Shown here: one piece after another, positions 36,296 to 48,479 of the stretch
How positions within the stretch are numbered: position 1 is the stretch's first letter
Layout of the letters: each line of letters opens with the position of its first letter
Assembly (NCBI GenBank): GCA_905331475.1
Contig: CAJNYU010003365.1
Span: forward strand, 145,546 to 209,545
DNA length: 64,000 nucleotides
Direction of reading: 5' to 3'
Origin: Rotaria socialis
Taxonomy: Eukaryota; Rotifera; Eurotatoria; Philodinida; Philodinidae
Notes under the pieces: model-generated
Database searches by the model: none
The model's input: the letters and a program-made list of their open reading frames with translations, nothing else
What the model was told of the DNA's origin: nothing
Position numbers and translations under genes: made by a program

Positions 36296-36617
36296 TACCC
36301 AGGTCGAGCAATCCGACAGTAGGCACCTATCGGAATCCATCCGATCCGACTGGAATCCAATAGGATTTTATCGAATCCTGCCCGATTTTACAGAGTTATC
36401 GTTGGATTCCGGGTCGAGGAATCGATGTCGGGTCCACGGTGTCGGATTCCTATGAATTCCAAGGAAAAACCGTTGTATGTCATCGGAAGTTCATAGGATT
36501 CCCGACACTGAGGATCCGACATCGATTCTTCGACCCGGAATCCAATAGAATTGTATCGGATTGTAGGATATTTCCAGGTTCCTATCGGATCCTATGTCGG
36601 ATCAGTCGGCCTGGGTA
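36296..36617. mobile_element. Inverted-repeat element (MITE-like), copy 3
   Basis: The left end is TACCCAGGTCGAGCAATCCG and the right end is its near-perfect inverse, finishing CGGCCTGGGTA. TA lies at each border (36296-36297 and 36616-36617). The body is nearly palindromic and filled with ATCCGAC, GTCGGATC and CCTATCGGA motifs, far more GC-rich than its surroundings. A TA target duplication would fit a Tc1/mariner-type mobiliser, but this is inference. No frame is present. Confidence 0.75.
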
Positions 36618-37161
36618 GCTCTAACAAAGATTTCATCATTAAGATCGTCTTATTCTATAAGTCTATATCAAAAATAAAATAACGCTAGATTACCGACTTT
36701 GTATTTTATTCAATAAGAAAAACACAAATTTCTGATCTGATTTCAAGAACTTTTTAAGAGCTGTTCCAACATAAGAATATGTTTACATGAGCATATACTA
36801 TGTATCAATTTAATTAAAATCAGAAAAATCAACCCGTATAACTGAATAAAATAAAACGTCGATTCTCAACTCGTCTTTCTAAATAGTAACATATTGAAAA
36901 CGAGTTTAGTTTTTTTTCGAATTTTTTAGCTGCTTAAAAATTGTACACACAGTTCGGTAACCGACTAAATCTACTGTTTTTTTATTCATGCATCAAACGG
37001 TGATAACGGGTAAATAGAAGAAACTCAACTTTCATTATAACTGTCATCCTAAACATTAAAATAATTTTTTTTTCAAATAATATACTACAATATTTTCTGT
37101 TAGTCTTCTACCTGTATGTTCGACACTTAAATCTAAAATAACTATTTAAAAATATTTTTAG
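36618..37161. other. Upstream region of mannose-6-phosphate isomerase
   Basis: AT-rich, ending in a polypyrimidine/acceptor-like ATTTTTAG right before the ATG. This could be a cis-splice acceptor or a spliced-leader trans-splice site; bdelloids use trans-splicing. Confidence 0.45.
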
Positions 37162-38331
37162 ATGCATCCAGTACGTGGCACAGTTCAACCGTATGCATGG
37201 GGTATGATAGGTTGCTCGTCAATTGTTGCTCAACTTGCTTCAAAATCTTCTTCAATTGTATCTACTCAACCGTATGCTGAATATTGGATGGGAACACATC
37301 CAAAGAGTGAATCATATTTAATTGATAATAATCAAATTAGTTTAAAATCATATTTAAATGTTGATTTACCATTTTTATTTAAAATATTAAGTGTTGAGAC
37401 AGCATTAAGTATCCAAACACATCCCAATAGAGACCAAGCAAAAATCTTACATAAACAAAATCCAAAACAATATCCTGATGATAATCATAAACCTGAAATG
37501 GCTATTGCATTAACTAAATTTGAATGTTTATGTGCATTTCGTCCTTATAAAGAAATAAATGAATTTATACAAAAATATGAACAGTTACAAATATTATGCA
37601 ATAAAAATCTATCAGATCAATTTTCAAATGCTATAAATTTAAATGTTGACCTTTCTATTCAACAATCATTACTTAAACAACTCTATTCGAATTTGATGCA
37701 ATCATCACCTGTAGTCATATCACAATGTGTTGCTGTTCATCTACAATTGATTTCATCAACAACAGATTCTAACGTTGAACTTTCCCGCTTATTTGAACGT
37801 CTCAATAGCCAATATCCCGGCGGTGATGTTGGTTTATTTTCAATATACTTTTTTAATTATATTACATTAAATCCTGGTGAAGCTATTCTTCTTAAAGCTA
37901 ATATACCACATGCTTATTTACATGGACAATGTATTGAATGTATGGCATGTTCGGATAATGTTGTACGAGCTGGTTTAACACCAAAATTTAAAGATATTGC
38001 AACATTAATTGACATGCTTGATTATCAACCATTAACTATTGATCAAACGAAATTTTCAGGAGAGAAAATTTCAGAAAATATAATTCAATATGACCCAAGA
38101 GAAATATCAAATATTGATGATTTTATTGTGCAAGAAATCAAAGGAAACAATGGCGTCATTAATGCAATTGATAAACCAAGTTTAATGGTTATTATTCAAG
38201 GACAAGGGACAATGAATGAAGGAAAAGTTCCGTTTGACGAAGCCAGTGTATTCTTAATAGAAAAGCAGACATCGATTGATTTTAAAGCAAATAATAATAT
38301 TTTAGCTTATCGCGCTTATTCACTTATCTAA
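37162..38331 (+). CDS. MPI: Mannose-6-phosphate isomerase (type I)
   Basis: A single 389-residue frame, close to the 423 of the human enzyme. It interconverts fructose-6-phosphate and mannose-6-phosphate in the cytosol, feeding GDP-mannose for glycosylation. Family motifs are in order: VQPYAWG near the start, YWMGTHPKS, LSIQTHPNRDQA (zinc-binding Gln and His), KPEMAIALTKFECLCAFRP (zinc Glu), LKANIPHAYLHGQCIECMAC (zinc His) and NVVRAGLTPK (catalytic Arg). The start is the first Met, directly after an AG acceptor-like site. There is no intron in the coding part. A poly(A) signal AATAAA overlaps the sequence just after the stop. Its product pathway also supplies GDP-fucose, used by the POFUT1 gene at 61918, though the two are not linked operonically. 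Confidence 0.95.
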   Translation: MHPVRGTVQPYAWGMIGCSSIVAQLASKSSSIVSTQPYAEYWMGTHPKSESYLIDNNQISLKSYLNVDLPFLFKILSVETALSIQTHPNRDQAKILHKQNPKQYPDDNHKPEMAIALTKFECLCAFRPYKEINEFIQKYEQLQILCNKNLSDQFSNAINLNVDLSIQQSLLKQLYSNLMQSSPVVISQCVAVHLQLISSTTDSNVELSRLFERLNSQYPGGDVGLFSIYFFNYITLNPGEAILLKANIPHAYLHGQCIECMACSDNVVRAGLTPKFKDIATLIDMLDYQPLTIDQTKFSGEKISENIIQYDPREISNIDDFIVQEIKGNNGVINAIDKPSLMVIIQGQGTMNEGKVPFDEASVFLIEKQTSIDFKANNNILAYRAYSLI

Positions 38332-38860
38332 TAAAATAATCTCTTTTAATAGTAGTGTCATTTAGTTAGGATAGTAGATTTTAAAATTTTAGATGTCGTT
38401 AACATTGCTACTTATATGTCGTCGGCCAATAAGACTATCACTTGTAAGTGTTGATAAATGAAATAGGGAACACAGTTCAATTTCATCTTTCTTTTGTTTT
38501 GGACCATAATATTTATGAATCGAAAAATAAAACTGTGTTGTGTATGTTTCATTTTATAGTTGAAAATTATGTTTTTTTGGCTGCTTGAACGGTAGTAGTA
38601 AGACATGACTAACGTAACTCTGCATTTCATTTCGCCAGTACTGTCACGAATAAAAAGGAGTATCAGTTTTAATAATTCTCTGCGCGGACAAAACACAAAC
38701 TTATGCGCCCCAGTAGTTAGTAACTCGTCAATATAGCGAATGTCTGGTCTATTCTTTGATCCGAGGCTTTCTTCATGGGTTGTTTTATTTTAAGCACAAA
38801 TTTTAATATGAACCACTTAATTACTATATGTTGTCCATATCAGTTATGATTTTTGTTTAG
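38332..38860. other. Intergenic / upstream exon region of the next gene
   Basis: No clear frame. The start codon of the two-TM protein downstream must lie here or be supplied otherwise, but I could not place it. Confidence 0.4.
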
Positions 38861-39779
38861 TTACGCCCGTTTAATGTCTCTCGTAATCTGTTCATCGCTG
38901 AATCGTCAACATTGAAATCAAAATATGGTCCATTGAAACATCCAACGTCATCATTTGAAAATCCATTTCAAGAGCCAACTGATGAAAAATCTCGTCGTCT
39001 TAAACTACAAGAACATATTCGTTTTCGAGAAAAATTTCAATTGGAACAGGATTATAAATTAATATATGCTATGCCACGACAACGAATGTTTAGTTTAATG
39101 CATTTATTATGTACATTTGCTAGTGTAGCCATGCTAACGTTTGTTACAATTCATTTTCATCGTGAAATGCTTGACATGGAACCATTACTTGATAGTATCA
39201 ATAAAAATGTACCACCATGGATTTTATACTCTATTGCAACAGTAATTGGTTCAACTTTTGGATTAGGTTTGAATAATTATTTTATTTTATTCTATTCTAT
39301 TTTACTTTTCAATCTTGAATAAATTGTTTTTATTTTAAGTATTAATTCTTATCTCCCGAATACCAGTTAGATTGTATTATTCACCTGTTCGTCATTCGTA
39401 TGCTTTATTTTATCATCCAATCATAGGCGTGCTTCGTAAAAAGAAAATTTTATTTCGAAATGATCAATATAAATTGATTCCACAAAAATCAGATAGTATT
39501 GAATCTGCACAACGATCTATTAAAATTGGTTTGGAATTCGGTGATGGTTTATTAAGGATGAAGAAAAAGTTTTATTTAATTGAAACTCTATTTCGTTCAA
39601 GACGTGATATTTACAGAATTAAAATGAATAATATTAAAGATGATGAAACACTAAATAACATGAAAGATAGAGAACAAAATTCAACACAAGAAGAAACTGA
39701 TATTTGGGAGACAGTTGTTGAGAAAAAAGGTCAATATTTTGATAAACAAAAATTATCACAAAGAAGGACTTTTATGTAA
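38861..39779 (+). CDS. Two-TM protein, TMEM70/TMEM186/TMEM223-like, probably mitochondrial
   Basis: Exon 38861-39266 follows a TTTAG acceptor and is open from LRPFNVSRNLF onward. Exon 39367-39779 joins in phase through a 100-bp intron, restoring GLVRLYYSPVRHSYALFYH. Two hydrophobic helices (LMHLLCTFASVAMLTFVTI and WILYSIATVIGSTFGLGL) are followed by VRLYYSP and a basic C-terminal domain with LFRSRRDIYRI. That two-helix plus RLY arrangement resembles TMEM70 (IRLYHEAT, then FPNREDYIHL) and relatives, which help assemble respiratory complexes in the inner mitochondrial membrane. The initiator Met is in an unplaced upstream exon. The basic N-terminus fits a mitochondrial presequence. The subfamily is uncertain. 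Confidence 0.55.
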
Positions 39780-42450
39780 TAATAAAAACTGTTTTCTTTT
39801 TTTTGTTCAAGAATAAAATTCAGTTTAAAAAATCTTGTTTTATCATGATAAAATATATTAATTCAAATCATCATCATCTTTAAACCAGCTTCATATTATA
39901 TAAAATATCATCTATTAAAGTCGAGATGGATTTTTAATATATTTTATTAAAATTTGAAGACTCTGAATATATCTTTATTTTGATTTTATTAGTTTTTCAG
40001 CATCAGATCAAATTACTATGATAGATAATTGAAAAGTTAGACTGAACAAACATGAGTTTTTGAAATCGTGAAAATTTATATTTATTCTTTGATCGAATCT
40101 CGTTCGTTTGATTATATTCTATTGATCATATTTCATAGAGGAATCCTTTTTTTTATTATGGATTACAAGTGTCAACAATTATATTTATTTTATGTTCAAA
40201 AAATTCAAGTATTCATTGACCCAAACGATTTGTGTTTTTATAGATCTCAGTAGGATGTGAGTGAATACGAATTTCGCTAGAAATAATATCGATTGTTACA
40301 TTCACTGCAGCTCATGTACCAAACGCCTACATTCTGTTTAATAATTCAATGCATTGGTTCGTGGGAAGTTTCGTCGATAGTCACCAAGTGAAACGTTTTG
40401 TACTGTACACTAACTTCAAGTATACGTCAAAGATTTTCTGTAGAAATTATTTATTTTAAGTGAGAATAAAAAATGCACCATCATCATTTTATCTTGACTC
40501 TTTCTTATCTTGACTTGTTGGGCAATAAAATTTAAATATTTAATGGTATATCTATGAGTGAGTGTCACTGATACACGGCGAAGTATTTGGCTTTTTTATT
40601 CTAAAAAACGTTTATTTAAAATAGGCTCACACTGTGATACTCACAATAGAAGATAGTGGTAGGACTGGAATAGATAAGAATATTCTGAGAATACGCCCAA
40701 TAGAGGCTCTGAATACACTCAAATACAAAGCTTTCATTTTTCTCTCGATATCTTTTAACCCAATATTAAACAAAAACAAAGAAAACATGTTTCAATGCTT
40801 GAATCTCTATGCCATGAGTCATTTATAATTATTTCATAAAAAAAGAATTCCCATAACTATAGAACAATAACATTGATTTATCAGAAAACGCTTGTTTTTG
40901 AAGGGTAATTTCTCATTTACAAACTACAAACTGGTTTCTTCTAAATATTTTGTCAACAATCTTTGATGTACTAATTATTTAAATTTTACCATGAGCTGGA
41001 ATAAATTCATTGCAAAATAAATAAAAAACTTTGTCATCCTTCTTTAACTAAAAAAAGCAATCTTTTTTTGTGACAAATTAGAAGAAAAATATCTCTGAAA
41101 TTCATTAGTTTATTTTGATGTAAGATTTTCCATCGATCTAAAGTAATATTAACTTTAATCTTCAACTTGTTTTTCTAAGTTAGAAGCATTTTTTCTGTAC
41201 AATAAAATGTTCTAAAAAAGCTCGAATCAAGTAAGCAGATAAAAGCCAACAGGGCTCTTTTTTATATGTTTTTATTAGATGACTATGATAAGATGACAAA
41301 TGCCCTTATACATGTACTATGCGTTGTTCTCAGCGAAAAACACACGAGATAAGATTAACTTGCGAATATAAAATGCCTTGCATTCTATCGATGAAAATTA
41401 AGATGCATGAATAGTAGATATATTGTCGCGGAGCATTTTTGACAATGATACTAATAAAAAATTTTTAGAGTACAACAATCTTGTAATATTTTGTTTTCAG
41501 CTAGCGCGCAATTATGACAAAATGTTGCGATCATTAGACTACTTTGATTCACAAAGATACGAGTACTAAATTTAATATAATCGCTTGTTTTCATAGCTTC
41601 GACTGTTTTAATATTAGTATTGATTCTCAGAAATACTATACAATAGTTACTTTTAGATATAAATCAAGTTGAAACTATATCGAAAGTCATTCTTATACTA
41701 TTTTTGTGATTATTCAAGTACGAGTCTCATCCGACCCGATGCATTTTTTAAAATGTCTTTATTACTTGAGTTCTTTTAGATATAAATGTAGTTCAGTACC
41801 GTTATTGATTTGGAATGAATTGAACAATCTATAAAATAATCGATCGTCCCTTCCGCTCAGTTATTTTTCTTCTTCGATAAAAAATATCGTATTCACAACT
41901 CTCTATCTGCATAGCGCAAACCTTTTTATTTGTCGATTCTTCAGAAAGTTTTGTACAATGATGCAGGTCAGAGAAATTTATTTAAGAAAACCAAAAAAGT
42001 ACTAATTAAAAGAGAAAAAATTAAAATAGCATTTGTAAAGCAAAGTTAAAACGAGAGAAATTATAGAAAATAGATAGAGTTTGCAAGCGAATGAGGTCTC
42101 TCTTCGTATCATAGATGATTATGTATGAGTCATTCTTCACCATGCAACTATTCGCTTTTCACGAAGAGTTTTGTTTATCTGCGTCAACGTAGAAAGTATA
42201 TTAAGCAATGGTATTGTTTATTCTGATTGAAAAATATTCTTAAAATATATCATTTTTCAATAATTATTATTAATGTATCTTAGACTATAGATGAGTAATG
42301 CACAGATAGTTCATAAGAACAATGCAATAGATTGAATAGAATCGAAATCGATAGTCTTTGTTGAGGAAAAAAAACGTTGGTTTATCTCTATTGAAGACTT
42401 GAAATGAAACATAGCTGTTTAATTTGAATACATGTAGATAACCTCCTGAT
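39780..42450. other. Long intergenic region upstream of the ART-TPR gene
   Basis: About 2.7 kb, AT-rich, with only short unsupported frames (for example 40068-40253 and 40634-40828). No repeat or RNA gene was recognised. Confidence 0.5.
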
Positions 42451-44943
42451 ATGTCGACGACAATTACTTGGGACTTAACCAGATCTGAAGCGTCTGAAAA
42501 CCGAGAAGATTTTCAATTGATTTGGTTTGGTTCCAAAAGTTACGATACACCATCTAGTCATCTCATTCATAATATGCTATTGGATCTCAATCCCACGGCC
42601 CAATTTTATAGTGATGTGTCACTATGTGAGAATTTTATTAAAACTACAAAAAATGAAACACTCATATTGATTATGTCTGATGAGTATGCTAACGATTATT
42701 TGAAGAGAATGGCTACAGTACGCGCTGTTCGTGCTGTATTCGTCTATAGTAGAAAGGAATCAAATGATAGGGATTATCGAGCACAACATTCAAAGGTTAT
42801 TAACATATTCACTAGTAAACATCAATTGATCAAGTCAATAAAAATGACTATACGGCTGTTGGAAAAGCAAACATGTGCATTTAGTTTATTTAAGCAAAAC
42901 CAAAAAACAGCAAAAGATTTATCACGAGAATCTGCTTCTTTCATATGGCATCAACTACTCATACATGTTCTTCGGCAGATGATGGACGATGAACACGCAA
43001 AAATTGATATGTTAAACAAATGTACTGACTATTATCGATTTAACAAAACGGAACGTAAAAATATTGAAAGATTTCGACTTACTTATTGTCCGGAAAATGC
43101 AATTCGTTGGTACACAGAAGATTCTTTCGTTTACAAACTACTGAATAAAGCTCTTCGTACAGAGAATATTGAATTGATTTATGCATTTCGATACTTTATT
43201 ATTGATTTATGTGCCGAATTAGAACATCGAAGACTTAAGCTGAATGAAAATGAAACTTTATTACTTTATCGTGGTCAACAAATACCTAATGAAGAATTTG
43301 AGAAATTGCAGAAAAACGTTGGCAAATTGATATCACCTAATGGATTTTTATCTACGTCACGAGATAAGAGAATCTCAGTGACCTATGCTGGAAAAATTTT
43401 GAATCAGATGACCGCTGTTCTATTCGAAATTGAAGTTGATTCTTCATCTCAATCAGTCATATGTGCTGACATTGAGAATCAGACCGTCTTTCCACAGGAA
43501 CGCGAAGTCCTATTTTCGGTTGGGTCTACATTTAAAATCGATTCGATCGAGTTTGATAAAGATATGTCCTTGCATGTAATGCGACTTAAAAGTGTTGACG
43601 CTTCGGAACGCGTTGAAGAATATTTGAAATTGGCAACGGATGAAATGAAAGATACAAGTCCCATGCTATATTTCGGTAGCCTTCTTCTTCATGAGCTTGG
43701 ACAAATTGAACATGCCAAAAAATATTTTAAAGTTTTACTAAAAACACTACCATCTGATCATCCAGATATTGCTGGTTTATATACGGGACTAGGACATGTA
43801 TGTATGAAAAAAGGTGAACATCAACTGGCGTTAGAGAAATATATGAAAGCGTATGAAATACGTCGCGATAAACTCTCCATTCTAAATCCTCGTATTGCTG
43901 CGTCATTACGCAATATTGCTCATGCACATAGATCAATGGGTAAAAATGATCAAGCTCTTGAATTCCTTCGAGAAGCAAGATATATTAACGATAGAAACTA
44001 TTCGAATGATCATCTGGACGTAGCGATGACACTGGAAGATACCGGTTTAAATTATCAAGATAAAAACGATTTTTCAACGGCTCTTATCTGGTTTAAAGAT
44101 GCTTTAGAAACCTTGAAACGTGTGCTACCTTCAGAACATCCCCAAATTGCTCAATGTTTAGGACGCATAGGTAATCTATATAAATGTATGCGTCAACATG
44201 ATTATGCATTAAAGTATCTTTGTCAAGAACTAGAGATGGATGAATTTTGCTTGCCGTTAGATCACGTCGATGTTATCAATGATTTAACACGCATAGTAGA
44301 GATATACAAGTTAATAGGTGCGTATGATCAAGGATTACAGTTTTGTCAAGCAAAATTAGCTACATATACAGATATATTGGGTGAAAGTCATCCACGTTCT
44401 GTTAATACACTTTTAAACATTGCCAGTTTGCATTTAATGAACAATCAACTTGATGACGCATTGAATGTATGCAAACATACTTTATCAATAGCAAAAAATG
44501 TTGTTCCGATGGACACGCATAGTGCAATTGAATGTCTGAAATACATGAGTAATATATATCAAATAAAAGAAGATTTATATCAGTGCCTTGATTGCCATCA
44601 GCACCAGCTTGAATTAGAAAAAACAATTTATTCTTCCAAACATTGTAACATAGGATGGACTCTTATGTGCATAGGAGATGTATATTATAAATTAGGCTAC
44701 TACATAGCATCATTGACTACCTTGAAAGAAGCCATGGCCATTTACGAGGAAATGTCTCCACGAAATGACGATAATCTTCATGCTATTGAACAAAAGATTA
44801 ACTTAGCAAAACGAAAACAATCTTTTCAAACGAAACCTCTCGAATGGAAACCAGCAAAACGCACACCAAGACATAGATTAAAATCAAGATCTCAATCTAC
44901 CAGTAATTCCAGATCATCTTCTGGCTTTCGTTCAAGTGATTAG
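42451..44943 (+). CDS. NAD:arginine ADP-ribosyltransferase-type protein with N-terminal conserved domain and TPR array
   Basis: An intronless 830-residue frame. Residues about 20-150 form a conserved alpha/beta region (LIWFGSKS, FIKTTKNETLILIMSDEYA, RAVRAVFVYSR) of the kind placed before many bdelloid ART or TPR proteins. Residues about 180-390 hold an R-S-E type ART fold. Arg274 is in LYRGQ, STSR is at 301-304, and the Glu-X-Glu pair 350/352 lies in FPQEREVLF. The whole triad is therefore present, and the ExE form favours arginine modification. From about 425 to 790 there are repeated 42-residue TPRs of kinesin-light-chain type (ALEKYMKAYEIR, HPDIAGLYTGLGHVCMKKGE). The tail is Ser/Arg-rich. 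It is probably cytosolic. Targets are unknown; TPRs suggest partner recruitment. A poly(A) signal lies near 45219. Confidence 0.9.
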   Translation: MSTTITWDLTRSEASENREDFQLIWFGSKSYDTPSSHLIHNMLLDLNPTAQFYSDVSLCENFIKTTKNETLILIMSDEYANDYLKRMATVRAVRAVFVYSRKESNDRDYRAQHSKVINIFTSKHQLIKSIKMTIRLLEKQTCAFSLFKQNQKTAKDLSRESASFIWHQLLIHVLRQMMDDEHAKIDMLNKCTDYYRFNKTERKNIERFRLTYCPENAIRWYTEDSFVYKLLNKALRTENIELIYAFRYFIIDLCAELEHRRLKLNENETLLLYRGQQIPNEEFEKLQKNVGKLISPNGFLSTSRDKRISVTYAGKILNQMTAVLFEIEVDSSSQSVICADIENQTVFPQEREVLFSVGSTFKIDSIEFDKDMSLHVMRLKSVDASERVEEYLKLATDEMKDTSPMLYFGSLLLHELGQIEHAKKYFKVLLKTLPSDHPDIAGLYTGLGHVCMKKGEHQLALEKYMKAYEIRRDKLSILNPRIAASLRNIAHAHRSMGKNDQALEFLREARYINDRNYSNDHLDVAMTLEDTGLNYQDKNDFSTALIWFKDALETLKRVLPSEHPQIAQCLGRIGNLYKCMRQHDYALKYLCQELEMDEFCLPLDHVDVINDLTRIVEIYKLIGAYDQGLQFCQAKLATYTDILGESHPRSVNTLLNIASLHLMNNQLDDALNVCKHTLSIAKNVVPMDTHSAIECLKYMSNIYQIKEDLYQCLDCHQHQLELEKTIYSSKHCNIGWTLMCIGDVYYKLGYYIASLTTLKEAMAIYEEMSPRNDDNLHAIEQKINLAKRKQSFQTKPLEWKPAKRTPRHRLKSRSQSTSNSRSSSGFRSSD

Positions 44944-46390
44944 ATTCGTTGATAATAACGACACAATCTATCTTCATCTTCTATCGATTCAATGATACAA
45001 GAACGTTTGGTACATCTAAGGCTAGATACTCGGATATCATGAAAGATCGTAACTGTGTACTCGCTCTCTCTCTTTTACTGGCTTTTTTTTATCTCGTTGA
45101 TTAGATTGTGTTCTTTGTAAAAGTAAACACTACTGAAAGTAATGGAGCCCTCTAGTGAATATACATGTGTCAATTATGGTAGTAACGCTACATCTCCAGT
45201 TTATTGATGCTGATTATAAATAAAGTATAAACAACAAAAGTAACAAAATAAATAAACAGATCAGTCATCCATTCGTTCTCTTATAAAGAGTTTCAAACAA
45301 TATCAAATTTAGAAAAAGTAAGCAATCATTTGTAGAACATTATCAAAATAATTATGACAGCGGGCTAGCGAGATTTTTCATTGGAAAATAAATTTAAAAT
45401 TTACTTTTATAAACTAAGAATATTATAGTAGAGATTAGAAACAGATGAATTTCTATACAGGGGTCTAGGTTGTGATTTACATATACGTGTCTCTTCATCA
45501 ACAACCATATAATAAATCTTATAGCTAATATTTGATTTCTCATCTTAGTTTTTTCTGCATTCTTGATACTGTATTATCACTAGTAAAGTATAACGAATCA
45601 CGAATTACATATTTCTTTGTTTACATCTGCTAAAATAATTGTTAGAAAAAAAAGCATATTTATTCAGTGTTAAGATATAATCAGGTTATTGTTGCAATTT
45701 AGAGCGTTACATACTTGCAAGGAACAAAACAGTAGGTAAAGTTCATCAAAACCACTATTATGCAGTCGTTGATGAGTCTTGTTATCAAAATGAAAATATT
45801 TCAGATAGTAGACTGAACAAAAATATCTTCTGAGAAAAATTAATTGCAGAAATTTCTATATGCTGTCTTATCATTTTTCAAATGAACAGTCTTTTTATTG
45901 ATTTATTCTTTCATAGGTTTAGTATAATTTTATATTTTCGTCCAATTTGATCAATATCACGATATGATCATATTCTGTACTAACAGACAAAGATATATTT
46001 ATATTCAAACTTTACAAAGTAAAAATTTAATGACTGAAATGATACCAGATGTGAACTATTGCTTGAAGAGTAGACGTACTCTTATAGTTGAAAAAATTTC
46101 TAAATGATCATTTTTTCTTCGTGCTTCAATCTGTTGTTTATTGGAATGCCAAGCATGTGATTTGAAAATTATAGGTAATTCATCTTGAAGTCGCCTCTCT
46201 TTTTATGAAAAATTATTAAGGTTTAAAACAAAAATCTGCAAAAGAATAATGAAAGTTGAGTCCAATCAATAGAGAAGAAACCAGTGATTGTAATACGTGA
46301 AAGTCAACCAATAAGTAATTGTCCAACATTCACCATTGACATAATAATTAAATAGAATGCACATGAATTTTGCCGCAATGTTTGAAGACT
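44944..46390. other. Intergenic; no gene recognised
   Basis: Contains the 3' UTR of the ART-TPR gene and about 1.2 kb of AT-rich DNA without features. Confidence 0.5.
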
Positions 46391-47134
46391 AGGAACAGGG
46401 GTGCAGAATCTGCCGAAAAAATACAAAACTTCCCCACACGGAAATTTTCTTTTCGGGAAATTTCCCCCACTATAAAATTGAATAATAAAGCAAGGAATTC
46501 TCGTTTCAGATGTAGGTACATCCTTAAAAAATTGTCAATAGTCTATGACTTGTTCTTTCATAATTCTTGCCATTGATGTTCTAAGTTTCTCAAAAACCTA
46601 TCGACTGTCTACATATAACAGAAGCAGCTTATATACTTCATGTAAAGATTACAGAAAAAAATTGAATTTATCTATATGTACCAACAGGTGCTTCATATAA
46701 CTCTTGTAGATTTAGCGTATCAACAAATCTAACACCACCTAAACTGCTTCGAATAAAAANNNNNNNNNNNNNNNNNNNNNNNNNNNNNNNNNNNNNNNNN
46801 NNAAATAGCCGTTTTTGCATCATAGTTACGGCCAAGAAAGAGCGAAAGATAAGCAGTAGTGCGACGCATCATCAGCGTCAAACAAACAGAATATACTGAA
46901 ACCGTGAGTAAGAAACGGATGATTCTTTCAAAAATTTACATAAAATAAAAGAAGAAAGATGCATGATATGATCGATGCACATATAAATAAAACAAGATTC
47001 GTTTGGAAAAATACTTGCCCCTGCACGCTTAGAAGAGAAAATATTTTTCCAAAAATTTCCCCTGGTGCTTAGGTTTGCAAAATTTTCCCCACACGGCCGT
47101 ACGCGCACACGGGTAGATTCTGCACTTCTGTTCA
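46391..47134. mobile_element. MITE-like element with about 20-bp TIRs, containing an assembly gap
   Basis: GAACAGGGGTGCAGAATCTGCC (from 46393) is matched in inverse by TAGATTCTGCACTTCTGTTC (47114-47133). The inner sequences also correspond: CTTCCCCACACGG on the left, TTTTCCCCACACGG on the right in the same orientation, plus AAATTTCCCC motifs. CAGGGGTG-type ends recall hAT elements, but I could not find a matching 8-bp duplication. The gap of 44 N (46759-46802) lies inside. Confidence 0.55.
46759..46802. other. Assembly gap (44 N)
   Basis: A run of N inside the repetitive element; its true length is unknown. Confidence 0.99.
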
Positions 47135-48479
47135 TTCGATTCGATTCGGCTTTTTTTCAATTTTTTTTTATTCCTTCGATTCGATTTCGGTCTCTGGTAT
47201 TCACCAATCAGAAAGCGAATAGAAACTAATTTTTATTTTAGTTTACATCATCATCATCATCATCATTGTTGTAAACCAAGAGAACTAAAGAGAAAATTCT
47301 CGAAAATCGTCATAATCTTATATTTTACTATCATTAGAATAACGAAATTTTTTTTAAAAATATGTAGTTTCTATTAAACATAGCCAAGATGTTGCAGAAC
47401 CAAACTTTATTTTATATCTTTCAGTCATTTTTCATTGAAGGCTTAGTGTATGCAGATTATTTACTAGTGACGAGCCTTCGCTTCACATTGAGTTATATTC
47501 ACAATATAAATAGCTATATGTCATGTAATAATTATGCTAATAAACATCATATCTAGTCGTATAGAATTGAATCTTGACTCACTGCATGCCTAAACATTGT
47601 ACGAACGAACTTATCATTGACGTTGAACTGCATGTTTTACTGTTTTTTAAATTTTATATCTATGAGATCGAAATGTATAAATACTGCTGCTGTTCAAAAT
47701 TGGGCTCTTCAAGAAATAGTGAAGCTGAGATATCTGTGTGAGAGTAGAAATGAAGAGAACTCAATATAAAATTGTTTTCAAAAATTCTGATGCACTAAAT
47801 TGATTGAAATAAATATTTATAAATAGGTTCCATTGTGCCCTATATGACAATGAGAACTGTTGCAGTATTCAAATCAAATTGAAAACGAAATTTTTTCTGA
47901 ATATATATTAGACAAACATTCCAAAGATATCTGGTACATTTCTAAATGGAAGAAAGTCGAATACATACAGTTAAAGATATCATTCTATGAAGGTCTATAA
48001 AGCGAGTTGCTTTTCACAAAACATACTAAGTGATCTAAAGACTGTTCGGCCACCTATTATGACTACGTTTTGCTCGTAGTTAGAATAAAAAAAAATCTAA
48101 AGAATTTTACGTTAGACACATACTCTTCTGATACAACAAGTACAACCATTTTAGTGAGTCTTTTATTCTACCGATGAGCATTTCTAAAAATTTCAAATAA
48201 ATGTAATCTAACGATTTGCTTCTTCACCAATAGTTCATGACCTGAAATTTCAATAAGGTAATTCAAGTCTGCTTGAGTACTTCTCCTACTTTTAATGTGT
48301 ACTAAAATGATATATGATACGGGAATATGGTTACTTGCAATGTTTTTAATATGAATCAAATATGTCAACAATAGTAATTTATTATATCTTCAAATTTTGA
48401 TTCGTTTGCTCAGTATCAAAACGAAAGTAGTACTACTCTTATATGTTATTAACAGTTGATTTGATTTCTTATCATTGTT
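47135..48479. other. Intergenic; no gene recognised
   Basis: AT-rich, with a short (CAT)n tract at about 47247-47265. Confidence 0.5.
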
